Shown: positions 6,874-15,755, counted from the first letter of the stretch. The stretch is 16,302 nucleotides of DNA from Erythrobacter donghaensis (GCF_001557325.1 NZ_LSJS01000263.1:1-16302); one strand, 5' to 3'. Notes: generated from the letters alone by a model not told the origin. Translations and numbers: made by a program.

Positions 6874-7442
6874 CGTCGCCTGAAGCGCTCACTGATCGCG
6901 AGATTTGCGAGCGGGCCGCCGCTAACGACGACCAAGCCTTCGCCGTTATCATTAGCCGTTACAAGAGCCCTGTCTTTGCCTTCATCAGGCGTTATATCGG
7001 CGCTGACGAGGAAGCGCACGATCTGCTTCAGCAGGTTTTTGTGGCCGCGTGGCAGGGGTTTGGACGGTATGATTTAGACCGGCCTCTTGGGCCGTGGCTC
7101 ACCACAATCGCACTCAACAAATGTCGCGATCACAGCCGTAAGGTCAGGGTTCGCAGATTTTTTCAGCTCACATGGCCAACCGATGCACCTGATATTCGAG
7201 ACGCCGCGCCAACAGCCGATACGTTGATAAGCGCCAATCAGGAACTGCATTTGCTCGAAAAAGCGATCGCGCTGTTGCCACGCGGCCTCAAGGAGCCTTT
7301 GTTGCTGACCGTTTTTGAAGGCTTCAGCCACGAGCAAGCGGGCCTTCAGTTGGGGTTGAGCGGCAAAGCCATCGAAGGCCGAACACGCCGCGCGCGGCAA
7401 GAGCTGGAACGCCAAATCAGCGCGTGGACCGATAATTTGTAA
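6870..7442 (+). CDS. cnrH: CnrH-like ECF sigma factor
   Basis: This is a 190-residue extracytoplasmic-function sigma factor. Region 2 spans about residues 23-93 (core-binding helix around EEAHDLLQQVFVAAWQ, then RPLGPWLTTIALNKCRD), and region 4 spans about 131-182, with a helix-turn-helix at HEQAGLQLGLSGKAIEGRTRRAR. CnrH has 191 residues and the same place after cnrX. The start is GTG at 6870, overlapping the sensor stop as GTGA; this fits the coupled operon better than any later codon. It should direct transcription of its own operon and of the downstream efflux genes when metal is sensed. There are no extra C-terminal domains. Confidence 0.92.
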   Translation: MTSPEALTDREICERAAANDDQAFAVIISRYKSPVFAFIRRYIGADEEAHDLLQQVFVAAWQGFGRYDLDRPLGPWLTTIALNKCRDHSRKVRVRRFFQLTWPTDAPDIRDAAPTADTLISANQELHLLEKAIALLPRGLKEPLLLTVFEGFSHEQAGLQLGLSGKAIEGRTRRARQELERQISAWTDNL

Positions 7443-7456
7443 GCGAGGAACTGACT

Positions 7457-7939
7457 ATGAAGCATTTTATCATTTTTGGGTTGGCATCGGCGTCGCTGGC
7501 AGGTTGCGGGCCTACGGCACCAGATGCAAACGTCGCAAAAACATCCCAAACACAAAGCGATGCAGCCGCAAAGCCTGTGATCGATGCGGTGGACGCATTT
7601 CACAAGGCACTGGCGGACGGGGATTCCAAGCAAGCACTGGCGCTCTTGGCTGACAAGGTTCTGATCTATGAGGGCGGCGGCGCGGAAACGAGCAAAGCTG
7701 AATATGCTTCGCACCATCTGGACGCCGACATGGCATTTTTGAAGGGTGTAAAGCAGAGTGTGTCTGCGCGCTCCGCACAAACCAGTGGCGACGTGGCGTG
7801 GGTGACGAGCCAGGGGGAAACAACCGGCACCTACAAAGACAAAACCATCGACAGTGCTTCCACTGAAACGATGGTGCTGCGGCGAAGCAACGGGCAATGG
7901 AAGATCGTCCATATACACTGGTCGTACGCCGACAAATAG
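7457..7939 (+). CDS. Lipoprotein with NTF2/SnoaL-like (DUF4440-type) domain
   Basis: This is a 160-residue lipoprotein: signal peptide with lipobox LAGC (cysteine about residue 17), a short Ala/Gln/Thr linker, then a cone-shaped-fold domain suggested by AVDAFHKALADGDSKQALAL, VLIYEGGG, VAWVTSQGETTGTY and the ending WKIVHIHWSYADK. That pattern is typical of SnoaL/DUF4440 proteins with no assigned enzyme activity. The paired HIHW near the end could bind metal. It lies 14 bp after the sigma gene with a GAGGAA site and before the promoter of the pump genes, so it belongs to the sensor transcript. This is an extra gene compared with the cnrYXH-CBA layout. Function unknown; a periplasmic accessory or metal-binding role is inferred from position only. 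Confidence 0.8.
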   Translation: MKHFIIFGLASASLAGCGPTAPDANVAKTSQTQSDAAAKPVIDAVDAFHKALADGDSKQALALLADKVLIYEGGGAETSKAEYASHHLDADMAFLKGVKQSVSARSAQTSGDVAWVTSQGETTGTYKDKTIDSASTETMVLRRSNGQWKIVHIHWSYADK

Positions 7940-7977
7940 CCGAAGGTGCCTGCATCCTGAAAAATGCGCGTGTTTTG

Positions 7978-8002
7978 GGGGTAATCCCGATTGCGCGCGT
8001 AT
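7978..8002 (+). promoter_or_regulatory. Candidate ECF (CnrH-type) promoter of the efflux operon
   Basis: GGGG (7978-7981), 16 bases, CGTAT (7998-8002): the same motif and spacing as before cnrY. It lies 32 bp before the chosen ATG of the outer-membrane gene, almost the same distance as at cnrY. This layout also argues against a TTG start at 7991, which would sit inside the promoter. Confidence 0.45.
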
Positions 8003-8029
8003 TATCGGTATGATCAGAAAAACCGTTCG

Positions 8030-9253
8030 ATGAACCAGAAGTCGGTTCGCCGCCATTTGGGCGTCGCAGTGGCGACGCTTGGCGCAGTTTTGCTGTCGGC
8101 TGCCCCGTCACAGGCGCAAGACGCAGCTTCTGTCATATCGCTGCGTGAAGCCTTTGAGCGAGCAGCGGCGCAACTACCCGAAGCGGCGGCCAGTCCGGCT
8201 TTGAAGGCTCAAGCTGACGCCCAACGTCGTGCCGCGAGCGGGCCGTTTGTTGGACCACCCGTGGCGCGCGGCGATGTTCTAACCCGCTCTGGCGGGACGA
8301 TTGAGCAAGAAGCCAGCGTTTCAGCCGCCATAAAATGGCCGGGGGAAGCGCGCGCTGGTGTTAATGCCGCGACGCTGAGCGGTGATGCGGCAAATGCCGG
8401 GCTAGCGGCTGCCCAACTGGCCTTGGCAGGAGACATTCGCACCGTATATTGGCGGCTCGCCGGTGCAAGACGTGCGGTTGATATAGAGCAACAGCATGTC
8501 GCAACGGCACGAACTGAAACCGATCAGGTTGAGCGACTGGTTCAAGCCGGTGTGCAGGCACGGCGCGATCTTTTGGTATCACAAGCAGAGCTTGGCGTAG
8601 CATTGGCGAGGCTTTCGGCTGCCGAAACCGATCTTGCGGAAACGACCGCGGCGGTCGAGGCGCTTATCGGCACTGCCCCTACGAGCTTTGCCGATGAAGC
8701 CCTGTCATCCGGCACCGATATTGAAAGCCATCCCGCACTCCTTGCTGCCGAAGCCAAAGCGAAGGCTGCCGACGCGAAAGCCGGTTATGCGCGTTACAGC
8801 CTGCGACCAAGGGTGGAGGGTAGTATAGGCGTACGCCGCCAGCGAAACGATCCCCGTGGTTCTTATGAAGATGCTTTGCTTGTGGGTATCGCGGTCCCGC
8901 TAGGCCGCGATTCGCGTGCCGTTGCTGATGCCGCCGGCACACGGGCAGAAGCCTTGTCGGCAAGCGCTGAGGCCGCACGACTTCGAGCGCGGTTGATAGC
9001 TGACCAGCGCGCTGCGCTTGAGCGCCTGTCGGTCGCCGAACGTGCGCTCAGTGACGCTGAGGCGCGGCAAGCGGCACTGCGCGAGGCGCTGATGTTGACG
9101 CAGCGGGGCCGAGTTGAAGGCGAAATCGGCTACATCGAATATCTGCGGGCGCGGCAGGCGTTGTTCGATGCCGAGCGCGCGCTTGGTGCAGCCCAGGTCG
9201 CCAAGTCGGCCGCAATTTCTGATGTCAATCAAACGATGGGTGTGCTGCCATGA
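8030..9253 (+). CDS. TolC-type outer-membrane component of the metal efflux pump (CzcC/CnrC-like)
   Basis: This is a 407-residue outer-membrane factor of the tripartite RND pump. A signal peptide is clear at the N-terminus (residues 1-30: KSVRR, then GVAVATLGAVLLSAAPSQA). There is no lipobox, so it is not a lipoprotein. The rest is Ala-rich, helix-forming sequence in two similar halves typical of OEP repeats, with the RTVYWRLAGARRAVDIEQQ segment and the late RQALFDAERALGAAQVAKSAA helix. I chose ATG 8030 because the signal peptide begins there; an upstream TTG (7991) adds 13 residues that do not belong. Its stop overlaps the adaptor start as ATGA. Subgroup (CzcC, CnrC or NrsB-associated type) cannot be set by eye. 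Confidence 0.9.
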   Translation: MNQKSVRRHLGVAVATLGAVLLSAAPSQAQDAASVISLREAFERAAAQLPEAAASPALKAQADAQRRAASGPFVGPPVARGDVLTRSGGTIEQEASVSAAIKWPGEARAGVNAATLSGDAANAGLAAAQLALAGDIRTVYWRLAGARRAVDIEQQHVATARTETDQVERLVQAGVQARRDLLVSQAELGVALARLSAAETDLAETTAAVEALIGTAPTSFADEALSSGTDIESHPALLAAEAKAKAADAKAGYARYSLRPRVEGSIGVRRQRNDPRGSYEDALLVGIAVPLGRDSRAVADAAGTRAEALSASAEAARLRARLIADQRAALERLSVAERALSDAEARQAALREALMLTQRGRVEGEIGYIEYLRARQALFDAERALGAAQVAKSAAISDVNQTMGVLP

Positions 9254-10881
9254 TATTCCGATCTTTCATGGCGATCATTGCCGCAGCAGTTTTCCTATCC
9301 ACGCCGTCAACATCATTCGCGCACGGCGATGAGGATCACGGTGCTGCGGCCGTCGCCAGCGCGCCGACGGGTGCGAAGCCCCGCATCGAGGCCCGCACGG
9401 CGACCCTTGAACTTGTCGCAGCGGTTGACGGCGACGACATGACAATCTGGATCGACGGCTGGGCCGATAATGCGCCGATCACCAATGCCAATGTGAACGT
9501 GACAATTGATGGCAAAAGCCAAGCCGCGAAATCGGCGGGCGACGTATATACTGTGTCCGACGCCAAACTTGAAACCGCTGGCGCGCATCAATTGGCCTTC
9601 CTGATCACACGCGCGGGAGCGGTCGAATCGCTGTCCGCCGAACTCATCATACCCGATGCGCAAGTGACAACCGCCAGCGGTGGGTGGGCATATTGGATGG
9701 TTGCCGCAGGCATCGCTGTTCTGGCCATCGGCGGCTTGATCTTTTGGCGCTCGCGTAGGGCAGGCGCTGCGGTTGCTGTGGTCGCGCTTGGGCTATTGTT
9801 GTTGCAACCACGCCCGATTCAGGCGCACGGCGATGAGGATCACAGCGCAGCGGCCACACCCGCCACGACGGTCACAGGCGGCGGCGATGCGGCGGCCCGG
9901 CTTCCAAGTGGCGACGTGTTTGCGCCCAAAGGTGTTCAGCGGATCATTGGTCTGCGCACAATCGTAGCAGCGGATGGCTATACCACCCCGTCTGCCAATT
10001 TAACCGGCCAAATTATTACTGATCCGCGTCGCGGCGGGCTGGTTCAAAGTGCCACGGGCGGCCGCGTTAGTGCGGGCGCTTCGGGGATTGCAGTCATTGG
10101 GCAATCGGTTCGCGCCGGACAGATATTAGCGATCATTGAGCCACCTTTACAGGCGATAGACCGTGCCTCCTTATCGCGTGAGTTGGGCGATCTCGATCAA
10201 CAAATCGCACTTGCGGCCAACCGTGCAGCACGGCTTCGCCGACTTGAAGGTGTGGTTCCGCGCCGTGAAATTGAAGAGGCTGCGATTACCCTGCGCGGCC
10301 TGCAATCGCGGCGCGCAGGGCTTGGCCAAGCGACATCGGCTCGTGAAGTGCTGCGTGCGCCGATCAGCGGCGTCATTTCGGTAAGCGGGGTCCGCGTCGG
10401 CCAAGTGGTCGCTGCTCAAACGACGCTGTTCGAGATTGTCGATCCGTCACGCCTCTATGTGGAAGCCAATCTGTTCGACCGCCGCCCTATAACCACAGGA
10501 GCAAGTGCGGTCGGCAAGACGAGCGACGGCGCGACATTCGATCTGGTGTTTGAAGGCGCGGGTCTTGCTGACCGGGGCCGCGCGGCACAAGGGCTGTTCC
10601 GCATCGTCGGTGCTCCGCCGCGACTGCGTATCGGCGAAAGCGTTACCCTATCAGCGCCGCTGGGCGAGCCGGTTGCCGGGGTCATTGTTCCCCGCGCTGC
10701 CTTGATCAGCGGTGCCAACGGCTTGACCTCGGTGTTCGTCAAGACACGGGCCGAAACATTTGCTTTACGCAATGTGACCACCGCACCAGTGGACGCTGAC
10801 AATGTGGCGATACTGACGGGCGTCAAAGCGGAAGAGCGCGTGGTAACAATAGGTGCAACTCTACTCGGTCAGGTGCGCTAG
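9250..10881 (+). CDS. RND pump periplasmic adaptor with an extra N-terminal domain (CzcB/CusB type)
   Basis: At 543 residues this is much longer than usual adaptors (about 380-420). Order: signal peptide (1-24), HGDEDH (25-30), a beta-rich Ig-like domain (about 45-136), two hydrophobic helices (146-166 and 171-187), a second HGDEDH (193-198), then the adaptor proper (about 220-543). The adaptor part has lipoyl-like halves around GGRVSAG and [20 protein letters not shown], a helical hairpin ([12 protein letters not shown] to RRAGLG), and a membrane-proximal end. The second hydrophobic helix ends IQA before HGDEDH and looks like the old signal peptide of an ordinary adaptor. The protein may thus be a fusion of a small membrane protein with CzcB. 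The two copies share a 21-nt identical DNA stretch. It links the pump to the outer-membrane channel and probably picks up metal. Confidence 0.88.
   Translation: MIFRSFMAIIAAAVFLSTPSTSFAHGDEDHGAAAVASAPTGAKPRIEARTATLELVAAVDGDDMTIWIDGWADNAPITNANVNVTIDGKSQAAKSAGDVYTVSDAKLETAGAHQLAFLITRAGAVESLSAELIIPDAQVTTASGGWAYWMVAAGIAVLAIGGLIFWRSRRAGAAVAVVALGLLLLQPRPIQAHGDEDHSAAATPATTVTGGGDAAARLPSGDVFAPKGVQRIIGLRTIVAADGYTTPSANLTGQIITDPRRGGLVQSATGGRVSAGASGIAVIGQSVRAGQILAIIEPPLQAIDRASLSRELGDLDQQIALAANRAARLRRLEGVVPRREIEEAAITLRGLQSRRAGLGQATSAREVLRAPISGVISVSGVRVGQVVAAQTTLFEIVDPSRLYVEANLFDRRPITTGASAVGKTSDGATFDLVFEGAGLADRGRAAQGLFRIVGAPPRLRIGESVTLSAPLGEPVAGVIVPRAALISGANGLTSVFVKTRAETFALRNVTTAPVDADNVAILTGVKAEERVVTIGATLLGQVR
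9319..9339 (+). repeat. 21-nt direct repeat, copy 1 (encodes HGDEDH)
   Basis: Identical at the DNA level to 9823-9843, 504 nt (168 codons) away and in the same frame. It encodes AHGDEDH just after the first signal sequence. Identity at the third codon positions suggests duplication rather than convergence. Confidence 0.85.
9823..9843 (+). repeat. 21-nt direct repeat, copy 2 (encodes HGDEDH)
   Basis: Second copy of the repeat at 9319-9339, placed just after a second signal-like hydrophobic stretch inside the same protein. Confidence 0.85.
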
Positions 10882-10883
10882 GC

Positions 10884-13800
10884 ATGTTTGACGCCATCGT
10901 CGCCTTTTCGCTGCGCAACCGGATTCTCGTCCTATTTGCGGCGATCGCGCTTGTTGGGCTCGGCCTGTTATCGGCAAGCCGCTTGCCGGTGGATGTTCTG
11001 CCCAACCTCAATCGCCCGGTCGTTACGATCCTGACCGAGTCTCCCGGGCTCGCCCCGCCCGAGGTTGAAACGCTCGTAACGCGCCCGATTGAAACCTCAA
11101 TGAGTGGCGTTCCCGGTGTTGAGCGTGTGCGTTCGGTATCTGGCATCGGGCTGTCGGTCGTCTATGTCGAGTTCGGCTGGAATGAGGATGTTTACCGCGC
11201 GCGCCAGCAAGTCGCCGAACGGCTAACCCTTGTTCGCGAACAAATTCCACCGAACACAGTGCCGCAAATGGGGCCGGTCACGTCCATCATGGGTGAGATC
11301 ATGCTCGTCGCGATACCCTACGGCAAAGCCAGCCCGATGGAAGCGCGTGAAATTGCAGACTTTCAAGTGCGCCCACGCTTGCTCACAATTCCTGGCGTTG
11401 CGCAGGTGATCCCGATTGGCGGCGAAGTTCGGCAATACCGGGTTTCGCCCGATCCGGCAGCGATGGCAGCGCTTGGCATCACACTTGATCAGATTGACGG
11501 CGCGGTTCGCGAATTTGGCACCAACAGCGGTGGCGGGTTTGTCGACCAGTTTCAAAAGGAATATCTGATCCGGGGTGTTGCTCGGACAACGCGGATTGAC
11601 GATTTGCGCGCGCTCGTCGTTGGCGAAAGCGGGGGCAATCCAGTGCGGCTTTCGCAGGTCGCAAGTGCCGATTTTGGTGCAGGCTTCCGGCGGGGGGATG
11701 CTGGCTATGGTGGCGCACCAGCAGTGGTTATCGCGGTGCAGAAACAGCCAACTGCTGATACGGTCGCTGTGACAACGCAAGTCGAGGCTGCGCTCAAGGA
11801 AATCAGCGCGACACTGCCAAACGGCATTCGCGCTGATAAGGTTCAATTTCGCCAAGCCAATTTTATTGAAACGTCGATTGGCACGCTCCAGCGGGTCTTG
11901 ATTGAAGCCGCCGTCGTTGTCGCAATCATATTGTTTCTGTTTCTGCTCAACGTCCGCACGACGGCCATATCACTGATGTCGCTGCCAACATCGATCCTGA
12001 TCACGACGATCATTTTTGAAGCATTCGGGCTTTCAATCAACACGATGACGCTGGGTGGACTTGCCATTGCCATAGGTGAATTGGTCGATGACGCGGTGGT
12101 TGACGTTGAGAATGTATATCGGCGATTGCGCGAAAATTCTGCGCTGGCTGAGCCCAAATCACCAATCGGAGTCATCGCTCATGCGACGGGTGAGGTGCGG
12201 TCGGGCATCGTCTATGCGACTGCAATCATCATCCTTGTATTCTTACCATTGTTTTTCCTTGGCGGCGTCGAAGGCCGCCTGTTTGCACCGCTTGGGCAAG
12301 CCTATATCGTTTCGATCCTCGCGAGCTTTGTCACTGCTGTAACGCTGACGCCAGTGCTTTGCTATTACCTACTGCCGAAGTTTGCGGCGCTCCATGAGAC
12401 AAGTGAATCCGGGCTCGTTACTCGCCTCAAGAGAGTGAATGCAAAGGCGCTTGAATGGGGATTTGCACGCGTTCGGGGCGTGTTGGTTACCGCCGCGATT
12501 GTCAGTGTGCTGGCGATTGGCGGCGCGCTGCTATTGCCGCGTGCTTTCCTGCCGACGTTTAACGAAGGGAGCTTTGTCGTTGGCTATCAGCTTGAGCCAG
12601 GCATCTCGCTTGAGGCCTCAAGCCAATTGGCGGCAACTGCTGAAAAACTCCTGCTTCAGATACCACAGGTCGAGAGCGTCAGTCGCAGGACAGGCCGTGC
12701 CGAACTCGATGAACATGCCGAGGGCGTTCATTCAAGCGAGATTGATGTCGCGCTCAAGCCCGATGCTGAGGATCGGACTGCGGTTGCCGAGGCAATCCGG
12801 AGGAAGCTCGCTGTGCTTCCCGGCTCGGTTTCAGTCGGTGCGCCGATTGGTCACCGGATCGATCACCTGCTTTCCGGTGTGCAGGCACAGATCGTCATCA
12901 AGATATTTGCCGAGGATCTGGACGGCGCGCGCGGTAGTGCCGAACAGCTTCGCGCGGCGATATCCGCAATTCCCGGCATCGTCGATTTGCGGATCGAAAA
13001 GCAGGTCCGCGTGCCGCAGCTTGATTTGCGGATAGATTACGATCGTGCGGGCAGCTACGGCATCACGCCGGCTGCGGTGTCCGATGCGATTGCGACGTTG
13101 TCCAATGGCAAGATCGTCAGCCGCGTGATCGATGGCCTTAAACGCTATGATGTTGTGCTGCGGTTGCCCGATGAAACACGCACAACGGCGGCATTGGCCG
13201 ATCTACTCATCGAAACGCCCAAAGGCCCGGTTCCTTTACGCAACTTGGCGGAAATCGTAGAGACCGACGGCCCCAATCAAATTCTGCGCGAAGGCGGCAA
13301 GCGCCGGATCGTCATATCGGCGAACGCGGCACCGGGCGCGAATTTAGGTAACATCGTCGCAGCCATCGAGGCAGAAACTGCAAAACTCAAGCTGCCTGCG
13401 GGCGGGTTTGTTCGCGTCGAAGGGCAGTTCGAGGCGCAGCGCGAAGCATCTTTGACAATCGGCGGTTTGTCGCTCGTGTCGTTCGGCATGATTTTCGTAC
13501 TGCTCTTTACGCGATACCGCTCGGTCAAATTGGCTCTCATTATCATGGCAGGCGTCCCGATGGCGCTGGTGGGGTCGGTGATTGCACTTGGCCTTGCCGG
13601 GTTGCCGCTCTCGGTTGCCAGCATGATCGGATTTGTCACGCTCACCGGGATCGCATCGCGCAACGGCATTTTGAAGGTCAGTCACTATATAAACCTCGTT
13701 CTCCACGAAGGCGAGATTTGGGGTGATGCGATGATCGTTCGCGGAACGCTCGAGCGGTTGACGCCGGTGTTGATGACGGCATTAGCTGCGGGTCTCGCGC

Positions 13801-14000
13801 TCACGCCGCTGCTGATCGGCGCGGACGAACCGGGTAAGGAAATCCTTCATCCGGTTGCGGTGACGATCTTTGGCGGGTTGCTGTCGGCGACACTGCTGGA
13901 TGCCCTGATTACGCCGATCCTGTTTCGCTTGTTTGGCCGCGCTCCGCTCGAAAACATCATCGCCGAAGCCCGTCAATCGGGCAATTTGCAAGCCTATTAA
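10884..14000 (+). CDS. Heavy-metal RND pump (CzcA/CusA superfamily, probable HME5 type)
   Basis: This is a 1038-residue inner-membrane, proton-driven pump, normal length for the HME-RND family, with 12 predicted helices, two large periplasmic loops and the FLRRLP-like start ([20 protein letters not shown]). The proton-relay helix 4 reads [15 protein letters not shown] (396-410), with D402, D403, D407 and E409. From memory AIGxxxDD is the HME5 signature, while CusA (HME4) has AIGxxxDAA and CzcA (HME1) has DFGxxxDGA. The three relay methionines of CusA (M573, M623, M672) are replaced here, as judged by eye, by G567, a Ser/His segment near 616-618 and H661. Cu(I)/Ag(I) export is therefore unlikely and a divalent ion is favoured. 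It starts two bases after the adaptor stop, so it is coupled. Metal specificity is inferred. Confidence 0.93.
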   Translation: MFDAIVAFSLRNRILVLFAAIALVGLGLLSASRLPVDVLPNLNRPVVTILTESPGLAPPEVETLVTRPIETSMSGVPGVERVRSVSGIGLSVVYVEFGWNEDVYRARQQVAERLTLVREQIPPNTVPQMGPVTSIMGEIMLVAIPYGKASPMEAREIADFQVRPRLLTIPGVAQVIPIGGEVRQYRVSPDPAAMAALGITLDQIDGAVREFGTNSGGGFVDQFQKEYLIRGVARTTRIDDLRALVVGESGGNPVRLSQVASADFGAGFRRGDAGYGGAPAVVIAVQKQPTADTVAVTTQVEAALKEISATLPNGIRADKVQFRQANFIETSIGTLQRVLIEAAVVVAIILFLFLLNVRTTAISLMSLPTSILITTIIFEAFGLSINTMTLGGLAIAIGELVDDAVVDVENVYRRLRENSALAEPKSPIGVIAHATGEVRSGIVYATAIIILVFLPLFFLGGVEGRLFAPLGQAYIVSILASFVTAVTLTPVLCYYLLPKFAALHETSESGLVTRLKRVNAKALEWGFARVRGVLVTAAIVSVLAIGGALLLPRAFLPTFNEGSFVVGYQLEPGISLEASSQLAATAEKLLLQIPQVESVSRRTGRAELDEHAEGVHSSEIDVALKPDAEDRTAVAEAIRRKLAVLPGSVSVGAPIGHRIDHLLSGVQAQIVIKIFAEDLDGARGSAEQLRAAISAIPGIVDLRIEKQVRVPQLDLRIDYDRAGSYGITPAAVSDAIATLSNGKIVSRVIDGLKRYDVVLRLPDETRTTAALADLLIETPKGPVPLRNLAEIVETDGPNQILREGGKRRIVISANAAPGANLGNIVAAIEAETAKLKLPAGGFVRVEGQFEAQREASLTIGGLSLVSFGMIFVLLFTRYRSVKLALIIMAGVPMALVGSVIALGLAGLPLSVASMIGFVTLTGIASRNGILKVSHYINLVLHEGEIWGDAMIVRGTLERLTPVLMTALAAGLALTPLLIGADEPGKEILHPVAVTIFGGLLSATLLDALITPILFRLFGRAPLENIIAEARQSGNLQAY

Positions 14001-14024
14001 GCCCAGCACAAAGGATATTTCTCC

Positions 14025-14921
14025 ATGAAAAAGACATTGTTCCTGATCGCAGTCTCTGTCCTCGCACTCAGCGGTTGTGGCGAAAAGAAGCATGAGGATG
14101 GTCATACCGACGCCGATCACGCCGCAATTGCCGCCAAGGAAGGCGCTGGCGGTGATGAACATGCCGGAATGGAAATGGGAGGAGCCAGCCATCATCACGG
14201 TGCCGCAACGCTCAAGGTAGCATTGACTCCTGCTGGCACTTTCACGCCGGGTGAGCCGCAATCGGTGACGCTGACGTTGACCGACATCAAGACCGGGGCA
14301 CCGATAGGCCCCGATCAACTGGCACTGGCCCACACCAAGAAGCTGCATTTGCTCATCATTGACGAAAGCCTGACCGACTACCAGCATATCCATCCGGTGG
14401 CTGGTCCCAAGGCTGGTGATTGGACGTTCAGCTTCACGCCGAAATTTGGTCGGACATACCGTGTATGGACTGATACAACGCGGGCGGACGGTGATCAGGA
14501 ATACGTGTTTTCCGACATGGCTGCCGGGTCAGAAAAAGCGCCTGCGCCTGACCCAAAGCCGGTTGCAACCGCAGAAATGGGCGGGCTCAAATTCGCACTC
14601 TCGTTTGCTGGCCCGGTAAAGGCGGGTCAAGGCGTGATGGGTAGTGTTGCGATTGTCGAGGCGAAATCCGGCAAGCCTTTCACGCAGCTTCAACCGATCA
14701 TGGGAGCATTCGGTCATGTCGTCGCGTTTTCGCGCGACTGGAGTTCAATCGAACACGTCCACCCGCAAGGCACCGAGCCTAAATCTGACAGCGAGCGTAG
14801 CGGGCCTGTTGTCGGCTTTCATATGGAACCCAAAAACAGCGGCGTTATGAAGATTTTCGTTCAGATCATGGCGAATGGCCGCGAGATAATTGTGCCATTC
14901 ACGGTCAATGTCGGCGCGTGA
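14025..14921 (+). CDS. Tandem-domain His-rich lipoprotein (putative periplasmic metal binder)
   Basis: This is a 298-residue lipoprotein with lipobox LSGC (C18) and a long metal-rich leader (residues 22-58: HEDGH, DADH, DEHAGMEMGG and a triple His). Two similar beta-domains follow (about 63-165 and 187-297). Each has the pattern H-x12-H-[IV]-H-P: H108 with H121/H123 (HIHP) and H231 with H244/H246 (HVHP), with the same 13-residue spacing. This reveals internal duplication. It starts 24 bp after the pump, with AAAGGA upstream, and ends the efflux gene run. A role as an outer-membrane or inner-membrane-anchored metal chaperone or buffer is likely from the residues and the context, but the family is not named here. 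Confidence 0.82.
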   Translation: MKKTLFLIAVSVLALSGCGEKKHEDGHTDADHAAIAAKEGAGGDEHAGMEMGGASHHHGAATLKVALTPAGTFTPGEPQSVTLTLTDIKTGAPIGPDQLALAHTKKLHLLIIDESLTDYQHIHPVAGPKAGDWTFSFTPKFGRTYRVWTDTTRADGDQEYVFSDMAAGSEKAPAPDPKPVATAEMGGLKFALSFAGPVKAGQGVMGSVAIVEAKSGKPFTQLQPIMGAFGHVVAFSRDWSSIEHVHPQGTEPKSDSERSGPVVGFHMEPKNSGVMKIFVQIMANGREIIVPFTVNVGA

Positions 14922-15057
14922 GGGAGCAAAGGGCCGCAGAGAGCCATTTTTCAGGGTCGTGATGGCCGCGCGACGGCTGTATGATTAAAGGCCGTAACGA
15001 AAGACAGTTGCTCAGCGAATTGACCTTTGACGCTTCCAAGTTCAAATTAGGTTTCTG
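14922..15057. other. Intergenic gap, 136 bp
   Basis: No gene and no clear ECF motif are seen. A weak inverted pair (GCCAT/ATGGC) near 14962-14985 could form a hairpin, but no T-run follows. Confidence 0.4.
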
Positions 15058-15429
15058 ATGAAAACGCTGTTTCGCCATTTTCTGCTGCTGGGGGCCATAT
15101 TCGGCCTCTTGTGGCAGGGCGTGGCTTATGCGTCGCCGCCTTGTGCGGATATGCAGCACGAACAAAGTGCAGCAACATCGCCAATGGCAGGCATGGCCGA
15201 TTGCATGGATGCGATGAAGCAATCCCACAATAACACGCCGCCTTGCAAGGATATGAAGGCCGGCTGCTTCGCTATGGTGGGCTGTGCGTCCTTGGCGGCA
15301 CTTGGCGTGGTTCCAATTACCGTCGCGCCCGCAATTAGCGGCTCTTTTTCTTATACATGGGCAACAAGTCCAGTTCTGAGCGGGCGCAACATAGCCCCGA
15401 TACCCGACCCTCCCTCGATCCTTGGCTGA
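15058..15429 (+). CDS. Secreted Cys/Met-rich small protein (DUF2946-like)
   Basis: This is a 123-residue protein with a signal peptide (1-25, ending YAS) and then a metal-binding style region. Five cysteines (29, 49, 63, 70, 76) are paired with methionines as C-x2-M or C-x3-M (CADM, CMDAM, CKDM, CFAM). A hydrophobic stretch follows, and the end is IAPIPDPPSILG. The tail resembles small DUF2946-type proteins of copper and other metal clusters, but the match is by eye. It may act as a periplasmic metal sponge. Whether it is co-transcribed with the pump is unclear. Confidence 0.75.
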   Translation: MKTLFRHFLLLGAIFGLLWQGVAYASPPCADMQHEQSAATSPMAGMADCMDAMKQSHNNTPPCKDMKAGCFAMVGCASLAALGVVPITVAPAISGSFSYTWATSPVLSGRNIAPIPDPPSILG

Positions 15430-15497
15430 ACCAACCGGCGTTCGGCGGCTTTGATGCTGTCGTGCGCGCAAAATTGATTCAACCAAGGATATTCAAC

Positions 15498-15755
15498 ATG
15501 AAAATTTTACTGACACTTGCTGCGACGCTTGCAGCGTTCACCTCTGTATCTGCTGCGTCGGCAGCCGAACGATCGGGCGGCCATTATGAATGGCAAAACC
15601 GTCCGGTTTACGGCCCCAACAAGGCCAATCTGCCTTCGCGCGTCCGCGTGTGGGTCAAGGACGCTTCCACCGTCGCTAATTGCGATTGTGCGATGATGCA
15701 CGACGAGGCGACGAAGGCTGCGTGCATGGACATGCCGGGCCACGCCAAAGGCTGA
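15498..15755 (+). CDS. Small secreted protein with CDCAMMHD motif
   Basis: This is an 85-residue secreted protein: signal peptide (1-23, ending SAA), then a short basic domain and a C-terminal CNCD-like cluster C62, C64, M66, M67, H68 and later C76, M77, M79, H82. I chose ATG 15498 because AAGGA stands about eight bases upstream; the longer open frame to 15357 would overlap the preceding gene. The Cys/Met/His-rich end suggests soft-metal binding in the periplasm. No family is recognised. It lies 68 bp after the preceding small protein and probably shares its transcript. Confidence 0.72.
   Translation: MKILLTLAATLAAFTSVSAASAAERSGGHYEWQNRPVYGPNKANLPSRVRVWVKDASTVANCDCAMMHDEATKAACMDMPGHAKG

Noticed and set aside
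7991..8029. TTG start for the outer-membrane gene
   Set aside because: It adds residues before a clear signal peptide and lies within the candidate ECF promoter.
7346..8056. Minus-strand open frame of 236 codons
   Set aside because: It is antisense to the sigma factor end, the lipoprotein and the promoter region, without any recognisable domain.
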